This document shows positions 16,816 through 24,516 of a DNA stretch of 64,000 bases, piece after piece. The notes under the pieces were generated by a model that was not told where the DNA came from, did no database searches, and saw only the letters and a program-made list of their open reading frames with translations. A program made the translations under genes and the position numbers. Source of the DNA: Bog-473 sp963745665 (lineage in GTDB: Bacteria > Actinomycetota > Acidimicrobiia > Acidimicrobiales > RAAP-2); NCBI GenBank assembly GCA_963745665.1, contig CAVUYE010000001.1, forward strand, positions 248,001 to 312,000, given 5' to 3'. The stretch's first letter is position 1, and every line of letters starts with the position of its first letter.

Positions 16816-18054
16816 GTGCAAAGGACGAACACGGGCGAGCCGTTGCACGCGCACCAACTTCCCCGGGGCCTCGTCGTCCTCATCGCCGTCGCCACCGGCG
16901 CAGTGGTGGCCAACCTCTATTACGCGCAACCCGTCCTGCACCAGATTTCCCGGACGTTCCACTCGGGGCCGGGCCCGACCTCGGCGATCATCACGGCCTC
17001 GCAGATCGGCTACGCCGCTGGCCTGCTGCTCGTCGTCCCTCTCGGCGACCTCCACCCGCGCCGCGGCCTCGTCACCCGCCTCTTCCTCCTCAGCGCGCTG
17101 GCGCTGATCGGCTGCGCTCTCGCCCCCGCGCTGTGGGTCTTCGCGGCGGCCTCGGTCCTGGTCGGCGGCGCGTCGGTGGCCGGTCAGGTCATGATCCCCT
17201 TCGCCGCCGACCTCGCCCCCGAGGAACGGCGGGGCCGCGTGGTCGCCCGCATCATGACCGGCCTACTGCTGGGCATCCTCCTGGCCCGCACCGTGTCGGG
17301 GCTCGTGGCCCAGGCGGCGGGCTGGCGGGCCATCTATTGGCTCTCGGCCGCCCTCATGGTCGTCTTCGGACTGGTGCTGTGGCGCGCCCTGCCCGGCGAG
17401 GGCCCGCGTCCGCACCGGAGCTACCGCGAGCTGGTCGGTTCGTCGCTGCGCCTCCTCGTGACCGAGCCCCTGCTTCGGCGCCGGGCCTGGCACGGTGCCT
17501 GCGCCTTCGCCGCCTTCAGCGTGCTGTGGACCACGCTGGCCTTCCTCCTCTCCGGTGCTCCGTACCACTACTCCAACGCGGTCATCGGGCTCTTCGGCCT
17601 CGTCGGGGCCGGCGGGATCGTGGCGGCCAACCTTGCCGGCAAGCTGGCCGACTCGTCCCGGCAAACGGTCACCACCGTTGTCGCCGGTGTCCTCCTGACC
17701 GGCTCCTTCGCTCTGCTGTGGGCCGGCCGCACGTCACTGGCCGCCCTCATCATCGGGATCGTGGTCCTCGACATGGGGACCCAGGGCATGCAGATCACCA
17801 ACCAGGCGATCATCTATGCGCTGCGTCCCGACGCCCGGAGCCGGATCAACAGCGCCTACATGGTCTGCTACTTCGTGGGGGGCGCAGCCGGCTCGCTGGC
17901 CGCCGGTGCCCTCTACGGCGCGCACGGCTGGGCCGGGGTGTGCCTCCTCGGAGCCGGCCTGGGCGTCCTCACCCTCGCCATGTCGGTCTACGACCGCATG
18001 CGCCCGCCAGCCCACGCTCAGGTCTCGACGATCTCGAGCCCGTTGCCGTCCTGA
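16816..18054 (+). CDS. Major facilitator superfamily transporter
   Basis: The 412-residue protein has about 12 TM helices and an MFS cytoplasmic loop with the motif LGDLHPRRGLVTRL between helices 2 and 3. It starts AVVANLYYAQPVLHQI, typical of the YgaY/YnfM-like drug or sugar efflux MFS family (AraJ-like). Helix 5 contains GILLARTVSGLVAQAAGWRAIYWLSA. Substrate unknown. Its last 37 bases overlap the 3' end of the convergent VOC gene. Confidence 0.9.
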   Translation: MQRTNTGEPLHAHQLPRGLVVLIAVATGAVVANLYYAQPVLHQISRTFHSGPGPTSAIITASQIGYAAGLLLVVPLGDLHPRRGLVTRLFLLSALALIGCALAPALWVFAAASVLVGGASVAGQVMIPFAADLAPEERRGRVVARIMTGLLLGILLARTVSGLVAQAAGWRAIYWLSAALMVVFGLVLWRALPGEGPRPHRSYRELVGSSLRLLVTEPLLRRRAWHGACAFAAFSVLWTTLAFLLSGAPYHYSNAVIGLFGLVGAGGIVAANLAGKLADSSRQTVTTVVAGVLLTGSFALLWAGRTSLAALIIGIVVLDMGTQGMQITNQAIIYALRPDARSRINSAYMVCYFVGGAAGSLAAGALYGAHGWAGVCLLGAGLGVLTLAMSVYDRMRPPAHAQVSTISSPLPS

Positions 18055-18383
18055 TCGCGGAAGGCGAACATCGGCGGCACGCCGGGCCAGCGCAGTACGT
18101 CGTCCGCATCCACGCCGCCTGCCCGCATCGTCTTGTTGGTCGCGTCGGCATCGGTTGTGGTGAAACGGATACCCGTCTCCACACCAGCAGGTCGTTCCGC
18201 GTGGGCCCGCTCGAGCGCGAGGGACACCGGCGCGCCGGGAGGCGCCACCTCGATCCACCGTTTACCTTCACCCATGGGCACGTCCAGGCGCGTCTCGAAT
18301 CCGAGCGCGCGGTAGAACGCCAGAGCCCGGTCCTGGTCGGTGACCGGGATGGCGACCGTGTGCAGGCCGGTGATGAGTGTCAT
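18018..18383 (-). CDS. VOC family protein (glyoxalase-like)
   Basis: The 121-residue protein has the paired beta-alpha-beta-beta-beta modules of the VOC fold: HTVAIPVTDQDRALAFYRALGFETR near the N-terminus, and FTTTDADATNKTMRAGGVDADD and MFAFRDQDGNGLEIVE at the end. The conserved E of GLEIVE is a potential metal ligand. The ATG at 18383 is chosen because GAGGAG lies 5 nt upstream. It is the third gene of the ArsR-SRPBCC operon and its 3' end runs 37 bp into the MFS gene. Function unknown; such proteins often accompany the RibD-like and SRPBCC genes. Confidence 0.9.
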   Translation of the reverse strand: MTLITGLHTVAIPVTDQDRALAFYRALGFETRLDVPMGEGKRWIEVAPPGAPVSLALERAHAERPAGVETGIRFTTTDADATNKTMRAGGVDADDVLRWPGVPPMFAFRDQDGNGLEIVET

Positions 18384-18401
18384 GCCCGCTCCTCTCATTG
18401 A

Positions 18402-18989
18402 TCACATGCAGTCGTAGCTGAGCATCACGACACCGGTGCTGGTCTGTTGCACGCTGACCAGTTGCAGTGGCTGGGGTTGGTCCAGTTGGTCGAAGAGGCG
18501 CTTGCCTCCGCCCAGGAGCAGTGGATGCAGGAAAAGGCGGTAGCCGTTGACCAGGTCGAGGGCGGCGAGCTGGTGGACCAGCACGCCGCTCCCGAGCACG
18601 GCCAGGGTCCCGTCCCCCTCGGCCTGCGCCTGTCGCACCCCCGCCGTCAGGTCCTCTTGGAGGATCCGGGCATTCGCCCACGTCAGCTGCGAGTCGTCCA
18701 GGGTGCGACTGGCGATGTATTTGGGGGCGGCGTTCAGGTGCGCCGCCATCGGGTTGGTGTCCGGCTGCTGCGGCCAGAACGCCTGCATCTTCTCGTAGGT
18801 GCGCCGCCCGAACAGGTACGCCGTGGTGGATGCCATCCCGTCGAGCGCGGCCGCCTGCTGAATGTCGTCGGCGTAGGCAGCGCCCCACCCACCGTGGGCG
18901 AAACCGCCGTCACGATCCTCATCGGGTGACCCGAGCCCCTGCATGACGCCGTCGAGCGTCACGAACTCTATGACGATCAGTTGCCGCAT
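18402..18989 (-). CDS. Dihydrofolate reductase family protein (RibD C-terminal-like)
   Basis: The 195-residue protein is related to DHFR/RibD_C proteins: it begins RQLIVIEFVTLDGVMQGLG, and has LFGRRTYEKMQAFWPQ, PKYIASRTL, and GSGVLVHQLAALDLVNGYRLFLHPLLLGGGKRLF. The family has an NADPH-binding fold, but most members of this actinobacterial branch have no defined reaction. A GGGAGGGAGAGG sequence ends 2 nt before the ATG at 18989. It is the middle gene of an operon with the ArsR-SRPBCC regulator upstream and the VOC gene downstream. Confidence 0.9.
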   Translation of the reverse strand: MRQLIVIEFVTLDGVMQGLGSPDEDRDGGFAHGGWGAAYADDIQQAAALDGMASTTAYLFGRRTYEKMQAFWPQQPDTNPMAAHLNAAPKYIASRTLDDSQLTWANARILQEDLTAGVRQAQAEGDGTLAVLGSGVLVHQLAALDLVNGYRLFLHPLLLGGGKRLFDQLDQPQPLQLVSVQQTSTGVVMLSYDCM

Positions 18990-19007
18990 GACCTCTCCCT
19001 CCCGCTC

Positions 19008-19763
19008 TCAGCTGTACCGGATGGATCCGGGCGTGGTCAGCTCCTCACCCGTCTCGAGCCATGTCTTGAGGCCCGACAGGATCATCGGCCAGCCGCCGTA
19101 GATCTGCGAGTTGGCGCCCTCCCGCATCTGGTCGTGGGTGAGCGTCAGATGGCAGGAGTCGCCGCCCACCGTCTCGATCTCCCACGTCACGCGGGAAACC
19201 CCCTCCGCCTTCACGTCGTCGTCCCACAAGGCCGCCATGGTGTGCACCAGACGGCGAGGCGGGTCGTATTCCAGCACTTCGCCCTCGCCCAGGTGCACGT
19301 CGTGCTTCTGGACGTCCACGCTGATGGGCGCGCCCACCTTCCACTCCGAGTAGACCGCCGCCCCGAAGTTGTACTTGGCCCGGATCTCGGGGTCGATGAT
19401 GGCCTCCCACAACCGCTCGGGCGTGGTCTTGATGAAGATCTCGTACACCTTTTCCATCTGGCTCTCCAGTCTCTCTTTGATCTCACTGAGCCCTGCCACC
19501 CAGGGCTCCGCGTACTTGCTGACCCAGCGGTCGTGGATGAGCCGGATAGGGACAGGGTTGAGGAAGTGGAGCTTTTGACGGCCCCGTCGCCGGGTCACCA
19601 CAAGACCCGCCTCCTCAAGCACCTTGAGATGCTTCATGACGCCGAAGCGGGTCATGGAGAACCGTTCCTCCAGCACGCCCAAGGTCTGCCCGTCCTCCCG
19701 GAACAACTCGTCGAGCAGGTCGCGCCGGGTGGGGTCGGCCAGGGCCTTGAACACTCCATCCAC
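19008..19763 (-). CDS. ArsR family regulator fused to an SRPBCC domain
   Basis: The 251-residue protein has an N-terminal ArsR-type winged helix (ALADPTRRDLLDELF, LEERFSMTRFGVMKHLKVLEEAGLVVTRRRGR, residues ~5-70) and a C-terminal AHSA1/SRPBCC domain (KVYEIFIKTTPERLWEAIIDPE to GWPMILSGLKTWLE, ~105-245). The SRPBCC cavity probably senses a hydrophobic ligand. No ArsR metal-binding Cys motif is present. The GTG at 19763 follows TATAGT by 8 nt. It is the first gene of a three-gene operon and probably represses its own promoter through the palindrome described below. Confidence 0.93.
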   Translation of the reverse strand: MDGVFKALADPTRRDLLDELFREDGQTLGVLEERFSMTRFGVMKHLKVLEEAGLVVTRRRGRQKLHFLNPVPIRLIHDRWVSKYAEPWVAGLSEIKERLESQMEKVYEIFIKTTPERLWEAIIDPEIRAKYNFGAAVYSEWKVGAPISVDVQKHDVHLGEGEVLEYDPPRRLVHTMAALWDDDVKAEGVSRVTWEIETVGGDSCHLTLTHDQMREGANSQIYGGWPMILSGLKTWLETGEELTTPGSIRYS

Positions 19764-19801
19764 GTTCCGGGACTATATGTGACTATTTAGTCACATGTCA
19801 A
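19764..19801 (-). promoter_or_regulatory. Promoter with palindromic operator of the ArsR-SRPBCC operon
   Basis: On the minus strand TTGACA (19801-19796) and TATAGT (19777-19772) are 18 nt apart, a near-consensus housekeeping promoter. Between them lies a perfect inverted repeat, ATGTGACTA-TT-TAGTCACAT (19777-19796), touching both elements. The start codon follows the -10 by 8 nt, so the mRNA is leaderless. A dimeric winged-helix repressor bound here would block RNA polymerase. Minor caveat: the ligand and protein-DNA contact are inferred. Confidence 0.85.
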
Positions 19802-19947
19802 GCCCGGCAGGAGGGCACCCGCCAGGGATCACTGCGTGGGTCGCCACCCAGGGACTTCATGACGGCCGTCCCTCGGGGTTGGCGTGCCATCCCGAGCGGC
19901 TCGTGGCGGGAGGCGGCGGCGCGCGGTGCGGCCGCTCAGGGTGAAGA
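19802..19947. other. Intergenic stretch between two minus-strand transcripts
   Basis: About 150 bases between the GGDEF gene end and the ArsR promoter. It holds no convincing gene, hairpin with T-run, or promoter that can be supported; reading frames through it are arginine-rich and coding-shadow-like. Confidence 0.5.
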
Positions 19948-21072
19948 TCAGCCGGCCGCTTCTGCGGGGGTGGCGCGTCGGGGCGGCGTGTGGCGAGGAC
20001 GCGACCGCAACCGTTGCAGCCCCATCTGTCGCTCCGCGGCCGGTGGCTCCCACGCCGCCACGCAGTCGCGGCCGGATCGCTTGGCCACGTAGAGCGCCTC
20101 GTCGGCCCGGCGCACCAACGCGTCGGGCGCGTCCTTGGGACCGAGCCACGTGCTGACTCCGATGCTGGCCGTGACCCAGTCGGAACCGGTCACGTCGTGC
20201 AGGGCATCCCGCAGGCGTGTGGCGACAACCATGGCGCCTTCCTGATCGGTCTCGTGCAACAGGAGGGCGAACTCGTCACCGCCCAGCCGGCCGACCACGT
20301 CGGTCTCACGCGCGGCCTGGCGCAGGACACCGGCGAGGAGCTTGAGGGCGCGGTCCCCGCAGTGGTGGCCGTTGGCGTCGTTGAGCGTCTTGAGGTTGTC
20401 GACGTCGGCCACGATCACGCTGAAGGTGGCGTAGTGGCGCTCGGCCAGCAGCGACTCGTGCTCCAGGCGCTCCTGGAACGCCCCTCGGCTGAGACAACCG
20501 GTGAGGGCATCGAGACTGGCCGCCGCCAACAGTTGGCGCATGAGGCGGTCCCGGTTCGCTGCAGCCGCCGCCGTGATGATGCCGGCGATGACCATCCCCA
20601 CCGCCAGGAACGCGGCGGTGGGCCAACTGCGGTCGGGCGTCAGGAGGCTGACCACCAGCGTCGTCACGACGCCGAAGCCCGCCAGGAAGGTCACTGTGCC
20701 GGCGGAATAGGCCAGACCGGCGAAGAGCATCGGGAGGATCAGGAAATACGAGATGGGGCTGCGCACCCCACCGTCGAGGACCGCGCCGAAGGCGACGAAG
20801 GCGAATGTGCAGGCGGCCCAGGAGGTGAAGAACAGCTTGGACCACCGGGTCTCCACAAGGCGCAGGCCGAGCAGCCGGAACGGACCGATGGAGGCGATCA
20901 GGCTGAGCGCGCTCACGATCACCAGCGCCTGGCGGTGCGGCCCCGAGGTGGTCACGGAGTAGACCAGTACGGCAAGGGCACCGAGGCTGTAGGTGAGCAC
21001 GCCGACGTAGACGTAGCTGCGCCAGAATCTGGTCACGTTGGACGACATGTCCAGTGCTGGACGTTGACGCAT
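19948..21072 (-). CDS. Membrane-anchored GGDEF-domain protein (putative diguanylate cyclase)
   Basis: The 374-residue protein has five to six TM helices in its first ~185 residues and a GGDEF domain after a short linker (NRDRLMRQLLAAASLDALTGCLSRGAF). The active-site motif is RLGGDEF, intact, with the upstream DVDNLKTLNDANGHHCGD and late IGVSTW. It probably makes c-di-GMP at the membrane. No RxxD inhibitory site is apparent five residues before GGDEF. The ATG at 21072 has an AGAGGAA 6 nt upstream. It follows the cyclase gene on the same strand. The C-terminus is a basic tail (RLRSRPRHTPPRRA). Confidence 0.92.
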   Translation of the reverse strand: MRQRPALDMSSNVTRFWRSYVYVGVLTYSLGALAVLVYSVTTSGPHRQALVIVSALSLIASIGPFRLLGLRLVETRWSKLFFTSWAACTFAFVAFGAVLDGGVRSPISYFLILPMLFAGLAYSAGTVTFLAGFGVVTTLVVSLLTPDRSWPTAAFLAVGMVIAGIITAAAAANRDRLMRQLLAAASLDALTGCLSRGAFQERLEHESLLAERHYATFSVIVADVDNLKTLNDANGHHCGDRALKLLAGVLRQAARETDVVGRLGGDEFALLLHETDQEGAMVVATRLRDALHDVTGSDWVTASIGVSTWLGPKDAPDALVRRADEALYVAKRSGRDCVAAWEPPAAERQMGLQRLRSRPRHTPPRRATPAEAAG

Positions 21073-21156
21073 GACTGGTTCCTCTGTTCCCTTGTCCGTC
21101 CTCGTTCCATCGGTCGATTCACAACGGATGTTGAGAAACAACTCCCTGGCAAGGTC

Positions 21157-21201
21157 GGGCGTCCGGGCGTCCGGGCGTCCGGGCGTCTGGGCGTCCGGGC
21201 G
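21157..21201 (+). repeat. 8-bp tandem repeat between cyclase and GGDEF genes
   Basis: Five copies of GGGCGTCC (one with T at the last position) plus a partial copy lie in the gap between the two minus-strand genes. An 8-bp unit in noncoding DNA has slippage potential and could vary the distance between the genes. Confidence 0.85.
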
Positions 21202-21224
21202 CAGGCACCGGCGAGGGGAGGCCG

Positions 21225-21884
21225 TCAGCTGGTGAGCGAGCGAGCCGGCCGGCGGCGCCAGGTGTCGACGCACCCCGGCGAGCAGAACAGCACCATGGAG
21301 CCGCGCACGTCGTGGGCGATCTCCTGCGCCGTGTCCTCGGTGAGCGGCAGCCCGCAGATGGGGTCGTGCGAACCGTCGGCACCGCTCGAGGCCAGGCGGA
21401 TGCTCGAGGCCGGCACGGGCTTCTCGACCCCGCGCAACGACACGTGGGTCTCCGAGACGATCTCGCCCCAACTGGGGAGGTGGTCCACGACCGCGGGAGT
21501 CGCCAGCGCCTCGCCGGCGGCGGCGAGGTCGCACAGACGCGAGGCCACATTGACGCAGTGGCCGACGTAGTCGTCCCCTTCCATGAGGATCACATCGCCC
21601 GCGGTGAGGCCCGAACGAATGGAGACCGTCTCGACGGCGCCGACCTCGCCCACCACGTAGTGCAGTTCCAAGATGGTCTCGAGCAGCGGTCGGGTATCGA
21701 CGCACACCAGCATGACGCCGTCGCCCAGCCATTTGACGATCCGTACCCCCCGGCGTGAGCAGATGTCGCGCAGCAGGGCCCGGAAGGCGGTCAGCACGTC
21801 GACGGCGCGCTCGTCACCTTCGAGCTCCGTCAGCGCGGTGAAGCCCGAGACGTCGACGAAGGCGAAGCTGCGATGCACCCGCAC
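21225..21884 (-). CDS. Class III nucleotidyl cyclase with C-terminal YHS-like domain
   Basis: The 219-residue protein has an adenylyl/guanylyl cyclase catalytic domain (residues ~5-150): FAFVDVSGFTALTE with metal-binding D11, KWLGDGVMLV with K51 and D55, and GDDYVGHCVNVASRL with N112 and R116 for the transition state. The position that usually selects the base (Asp, Thr or Cys before VN) is occupied by His-Cys, so ATP versus GTP is unclear. Residues ~174-208 form a YHS-like metal module: DPICGLPL and CSPGCVDTW (Cys177, Cys201, Cys205). No membrane segment. The GTG at 21884 is divergent from an SDR gene. Confidence 0.88.
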   Translation of the reverse strand: MRVHRSFAFVDVSGFTALTELEGDERAVDVLTAFRALLRDICSRRGVRIVKWLGDGVMLVCVDTRPLLETILELHYVVGEVGAVETVSIRSGLTAGDVILMEGDDYVGHCVNVASRLCDLAAAGEALATPAVVDHLPSWGEIVSETHVSLRGVEKPVPASSIRLASSGADGSHDPICGLPLTEDTAQEIAHDVRGSMVLFCSPGCVDTWRRRPARSLTS

Positions 21885-21968
21885 GATGAGATATTCCCAT
21901 GTCAGCGCCGTCCCGACCCAATTCCCGGGACACGCGGGACCGAGATGGTGCCACCGGGGCCGCCCTCC

Positions 21969-21980
21969 TACGATGGCCGC
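21969..21980 (+). promoter_or_regulatory. -10-like element of the SDR gene
   Basis: TACGAT at 21969-21974 lies 6 nt before the GTG at 21981, giving a leaderless start and helping to choose that start over the ATG-frame extension that begins inside the cyclase gene. Confidence 0.45.
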
Positions 21981-22760
21981 GTGGCGTCAACGGGGCGACA
22001 GCTCGAGGGCAAGGTCGTGCTCGTCAGTGGCGGCGCCTCCGACATCGGTCGCGCCACCGCGCTCCGTCTCTCCTCCGCCGGCGCCGCCGTGGTGGTCGGT
22101 GACGTCTCGACGGAGGGCGCCGGGTCGGTGGCCGAGGAGGTCGAGGGCACCGGAGGCCGAGCCGTCGGGCTGCTGTGCGACGTCCGCCGCGAGGAGTCGG
22201 TGGTTGCCTTCGTCGAGCGCGCCGTCGCTGCATTCGGGACGATCGATGCGGTGGATCACAATGCCGCCTGGAGTCACCCGCGGCTCGACACCGACGCCGT
22301 CGGAGTGGATCTCGGCGTCTGGGAGCGGGCGATCGAGATCACGACGCGGGGTGCACTCCTGCTGGCGCGCCATGCCATTCCGATCATGGTGGCGGGGGGC
22401 GGGGGCTCCATCGTGACCATCTCGTCGGGGACGAGCACCATCGGTGAATCGACCCGCGTGGCCTATGGCGTGGCGAAGGCCGCCCTGAACCAGCTGACCC
22501 GCCACCTGGCTGTCCGCTACGGACGCGACGGCATCCGCGCCAACGCCATCGCCCCCGGGTTCATCCTCACCGAGACGGCCGCCGCCCAGGTACCCGCCGA
22601 CGTGCAGGCGCGTCTGGCCGAGGCGAACCCGACCCGGCGGCTGGGCGCGCCCGACGACATCGCCCGCGTGGTGGCGTTCCTCTGCAGCGACGACGCGGCG
22701 TACGTGAACGGCCAGGTGATCCACGTCGACGGTGGGCACCAAATCGCCGGGATGATGTAG
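21981..22760 (+). CDS. Short-chain dehydrogenase/reductase (SDR)
   Basis: The 259-residue oxidoreductase has a Rossmann NAD(P)-binding start (GKVVLVSGGASDIGRATAL, a variant of TGxxxGxG with Asp), the acidic D of GDVSTEGAGS that favours NAD, the active-site serine region TISSGTST and the catalytic YGVAKAALNQL (YxxxK). The C-terminus YVNGQVIHVDGGHQIAGMM is a standard SDR end. The substrate is unknown. It precedes a second SDR by 7 nt, and both were probably acquired as a tandem pair. Confidence 0.92.
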   Translation: MASTGRQLEGKVVLVSGGASDIGRATALRLSSAGAAVVVGDVSTEGAGSVAEEVEGTGGRAVGLLCDVRREESVVAFVERAVAAFGTIDAVDHNAAWSHPRLDTDAVGVDLGVWERAIEITTRGALLLARHAIPIMVAGGGGSIVTISSGTSTIGESTRVAYGVAKAALNQLTRHLAVRYGRDGIRANAIAPGFILTETAAAQVPADVQARLAEANPTRRLGAPDDIARVVAFLCSDDAAYVNGQVIHVDGGHQIAGMM

Positions 22761-22767
22761 GTGGTCG

Positions 22768-23633
22768 ATGCCTGAGTCCAGCCGGGTCGCCCTGGTGACC
22801 GGCGCCAGCCGGGGCATCGGCCGCTGCGCTGCGGTGGCGCTGGCGCGCCGCGGCTACGACGTCGTGATCACCGCCCGCACCGTGCACGAGGGTGACGGCC
22901 GCGCCCACGCCTCGAGCACGCTTGTGGCCGACGAGCCGCTGCCGATCGCCGGGAGCCTCGACCGCACGGCAGCGGAGATCGAGGCGTTGGGGCAAACCTG
23001 CCTGGCCGTACCCATGGACCTGATGGACCGCGCCTCCGTCGAGCGCGTGGCGGCGGTGGCCCTGGCCGACATGGGGCGGGTCGACGTCCTGGTCAACAAC
23101 GCCATCTACCAGGGGCCCGGCACCATGGACCGCATTTTGGACCTGCCTCTCGAGCTGGCCGAACGCTGCCTGGTCGGCGACTACCTGCACCCCCTGCTCC
23201 TGACCCAGCTCCTCCTGCCGGGGATGCTCGAGCGCGGGGAGGGCCGGCTGGTCAACATGCTCTCCGAAGCCGCCTTCACGACGCCGCCCGCCCCGGCCGG
23301 CGCGGGCGGATGGGGGGTGGCCTACGCGGCGGCCAAGGCGGCCTTCCACCGGGTCACCGACATGTGCCACGTCGAGTTCGCGGCGCGGGCATCGCGGCCT
23401 TCTCCATCGCACCCGGCCTCACCCTGACCGAGTCCATGCGGGCGTCGGGCATGGACGAGGTCCTGGTGGGGGCCGGTCATGTTCCCGCCCCGCCTGAAGT
23501 GGCGGGCGAGGTGGCCGCCTGGCTGGGTGACGACCCCGAAGCCGTGTGCTACGCCGGCCAGATGGTGTCGTCGCGCAAGCTGTGCAAGGAGCTCTCGCTG
23601 GTGCCCGGCTGGCCGCCGCCCCGGTCCGCCTAA
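22768..23633 (+). CDS. Short-chain dehydrogenase/reductase, single-base frameshift
   Basis: The first frame gives a 219-codon SDR N-terminal half: VTGASRGIGRCAAVA, LVNNAIYQGPGTMD, and the catalytic YAAAKAAFHRVTDM; then it degenerates after EFAARA. A different frame from about 23387 gives the missing continuation GIAAFSIAPGLTLTESM, a YAGQMV region and the end at 23633. Adding one base to the GGG at 23387-23389 gives about 288 intact residues, so the gene is probably functional in the organism or only recently broken. Its stop TAA overlaps the TAG of the convergent SCO6745-family gene. Substrate unknown. Confidence 0.83.
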
Positions 23634-24484
23634 CCGGCCGGGCGCGGCAGCCCCATCGGATTGGGAAACGGCACCAGACCCGACGCCGCCACGTCGGCGG
23701 CGCAGGCACTGAGCGCACCGAGGAGCTCCCCGAGGCTCAGATCGCTGAGGGCGGCGTAGGCGGGCTCGGCCAGTTCGTCGGTCAACTCCTCAACCCGGCC
23801 GTGCAGGGTGCGACCGGCATCGGTCACTCGCCCGTCTGCGTGCAGCAGGCCCGCACCCGTGAGTGTTGCCGTGGCGTCCTCCCATTCGGGCTCGCTCCAG
23901 CCGCGGTTGTCGCGCAGCATCTCGACAGGGATCGCCTTTGTCCCGGCGGCGAGGACAAGTGCCTGCAGGCCGCTGATGCCGTGCACCACCAGGGCGGCGA
24001 CGTGCCCATCGCCGCGGTGTTCGCGCAGCGTGGTGCAGGCCTGCCAGACCTCGCCGAGCCCTCCGGTGCCCAACGCGGTGGCGATGCGGGGCCAGAGCGA
24101 CCGGTTGGCGCCCGCCATGACTCGTCCCGATCCGTCGCACCCCTCCGCGGCACGTCGGAGCAGCGGCAGCGAGGCCAGCAGAGCAGAGCGCGCTTCTGTG
24201 CGGCACACCTCACCGAGCACTTCCGCCGCGGCGATGGCGCGCACCCGGCAGAGCGTGTCGGGCGCCACCGTCTCCCAGCACCGGGGCACGGCCTCCGCCA
24301 CCATGGCGGGTTTGAAATTGCAGAAGGCGGCGGCCACCGCGCCGGCGCCCACGCGGCCGAGTGGGGCGGCGCGTGCGGCGAAGTACCCGGACCAGAAGCC
24401 GCGCAGTCCCGTCTCACGAAGAGCGCTGCGGCATTCCGGGGCGAAGTAGGTGACGGCGTGGATGGATTCGGCGGCGACCCACAA
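23630..24484 (-). CDS. SCO6745 family protein (winged helix-like)
   Basis: The ~284-residue protein belongs to the uncharacterised SCO6745 family: N-terminal WVAAESIHAVTYFAPECRSALRETGLRGFWSGYFAARAAPLG, an FCNFKPAMVAEAVP helix, and a C-terminal winged-helix-like segment with WSEPEWEDATATLTGAGLLHADGRVT. Family members resemble a MarR-type helix-turn-helix, but no DNA target is known. The frame has no ATG or GTG near the family start; the TTG at 24484 is the only reasonable start, 33 nt after the qcrB stop, so its N-terminus is uncertain. It is last in the ctaE-qcrCAB transcript. Confidence 0.75.
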   Translation of the reverse strand: MWVAAESIHAVTYFAPECRSALRETGLRGFWSGYFAARAAPLGRVGAGAVAAAFCNFKPAMVAEAVPRCWETVAPDTLCRVRAIAAAEVLGEVCRTEARSALLASLPLLRRAAEGCDGSGRVMAGANRSLWPRIATALGTGGLGEVWQACTTLREHRGDGHVAALVVHGISGLQALVLAAGTKAIPVEMLRDNRGWSEPEWEDATATLTGAGLLHADGRVTDAGRTLHGRVEELTDELAEPAYAALSDLSLGELLGALSACAADVAASGLVPFPNPMGLPRPAG

Positions 24485-24516
24485 ATCGCGCGCGGTGGCC
24501 CGGTCCCGCCGAATGT

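Noticed and set aside
21157..21201. Possible CRISPR or integration repeat
   Set aside because: Unit is only 8 bp, has no spacers and there are no cas genes nearby.
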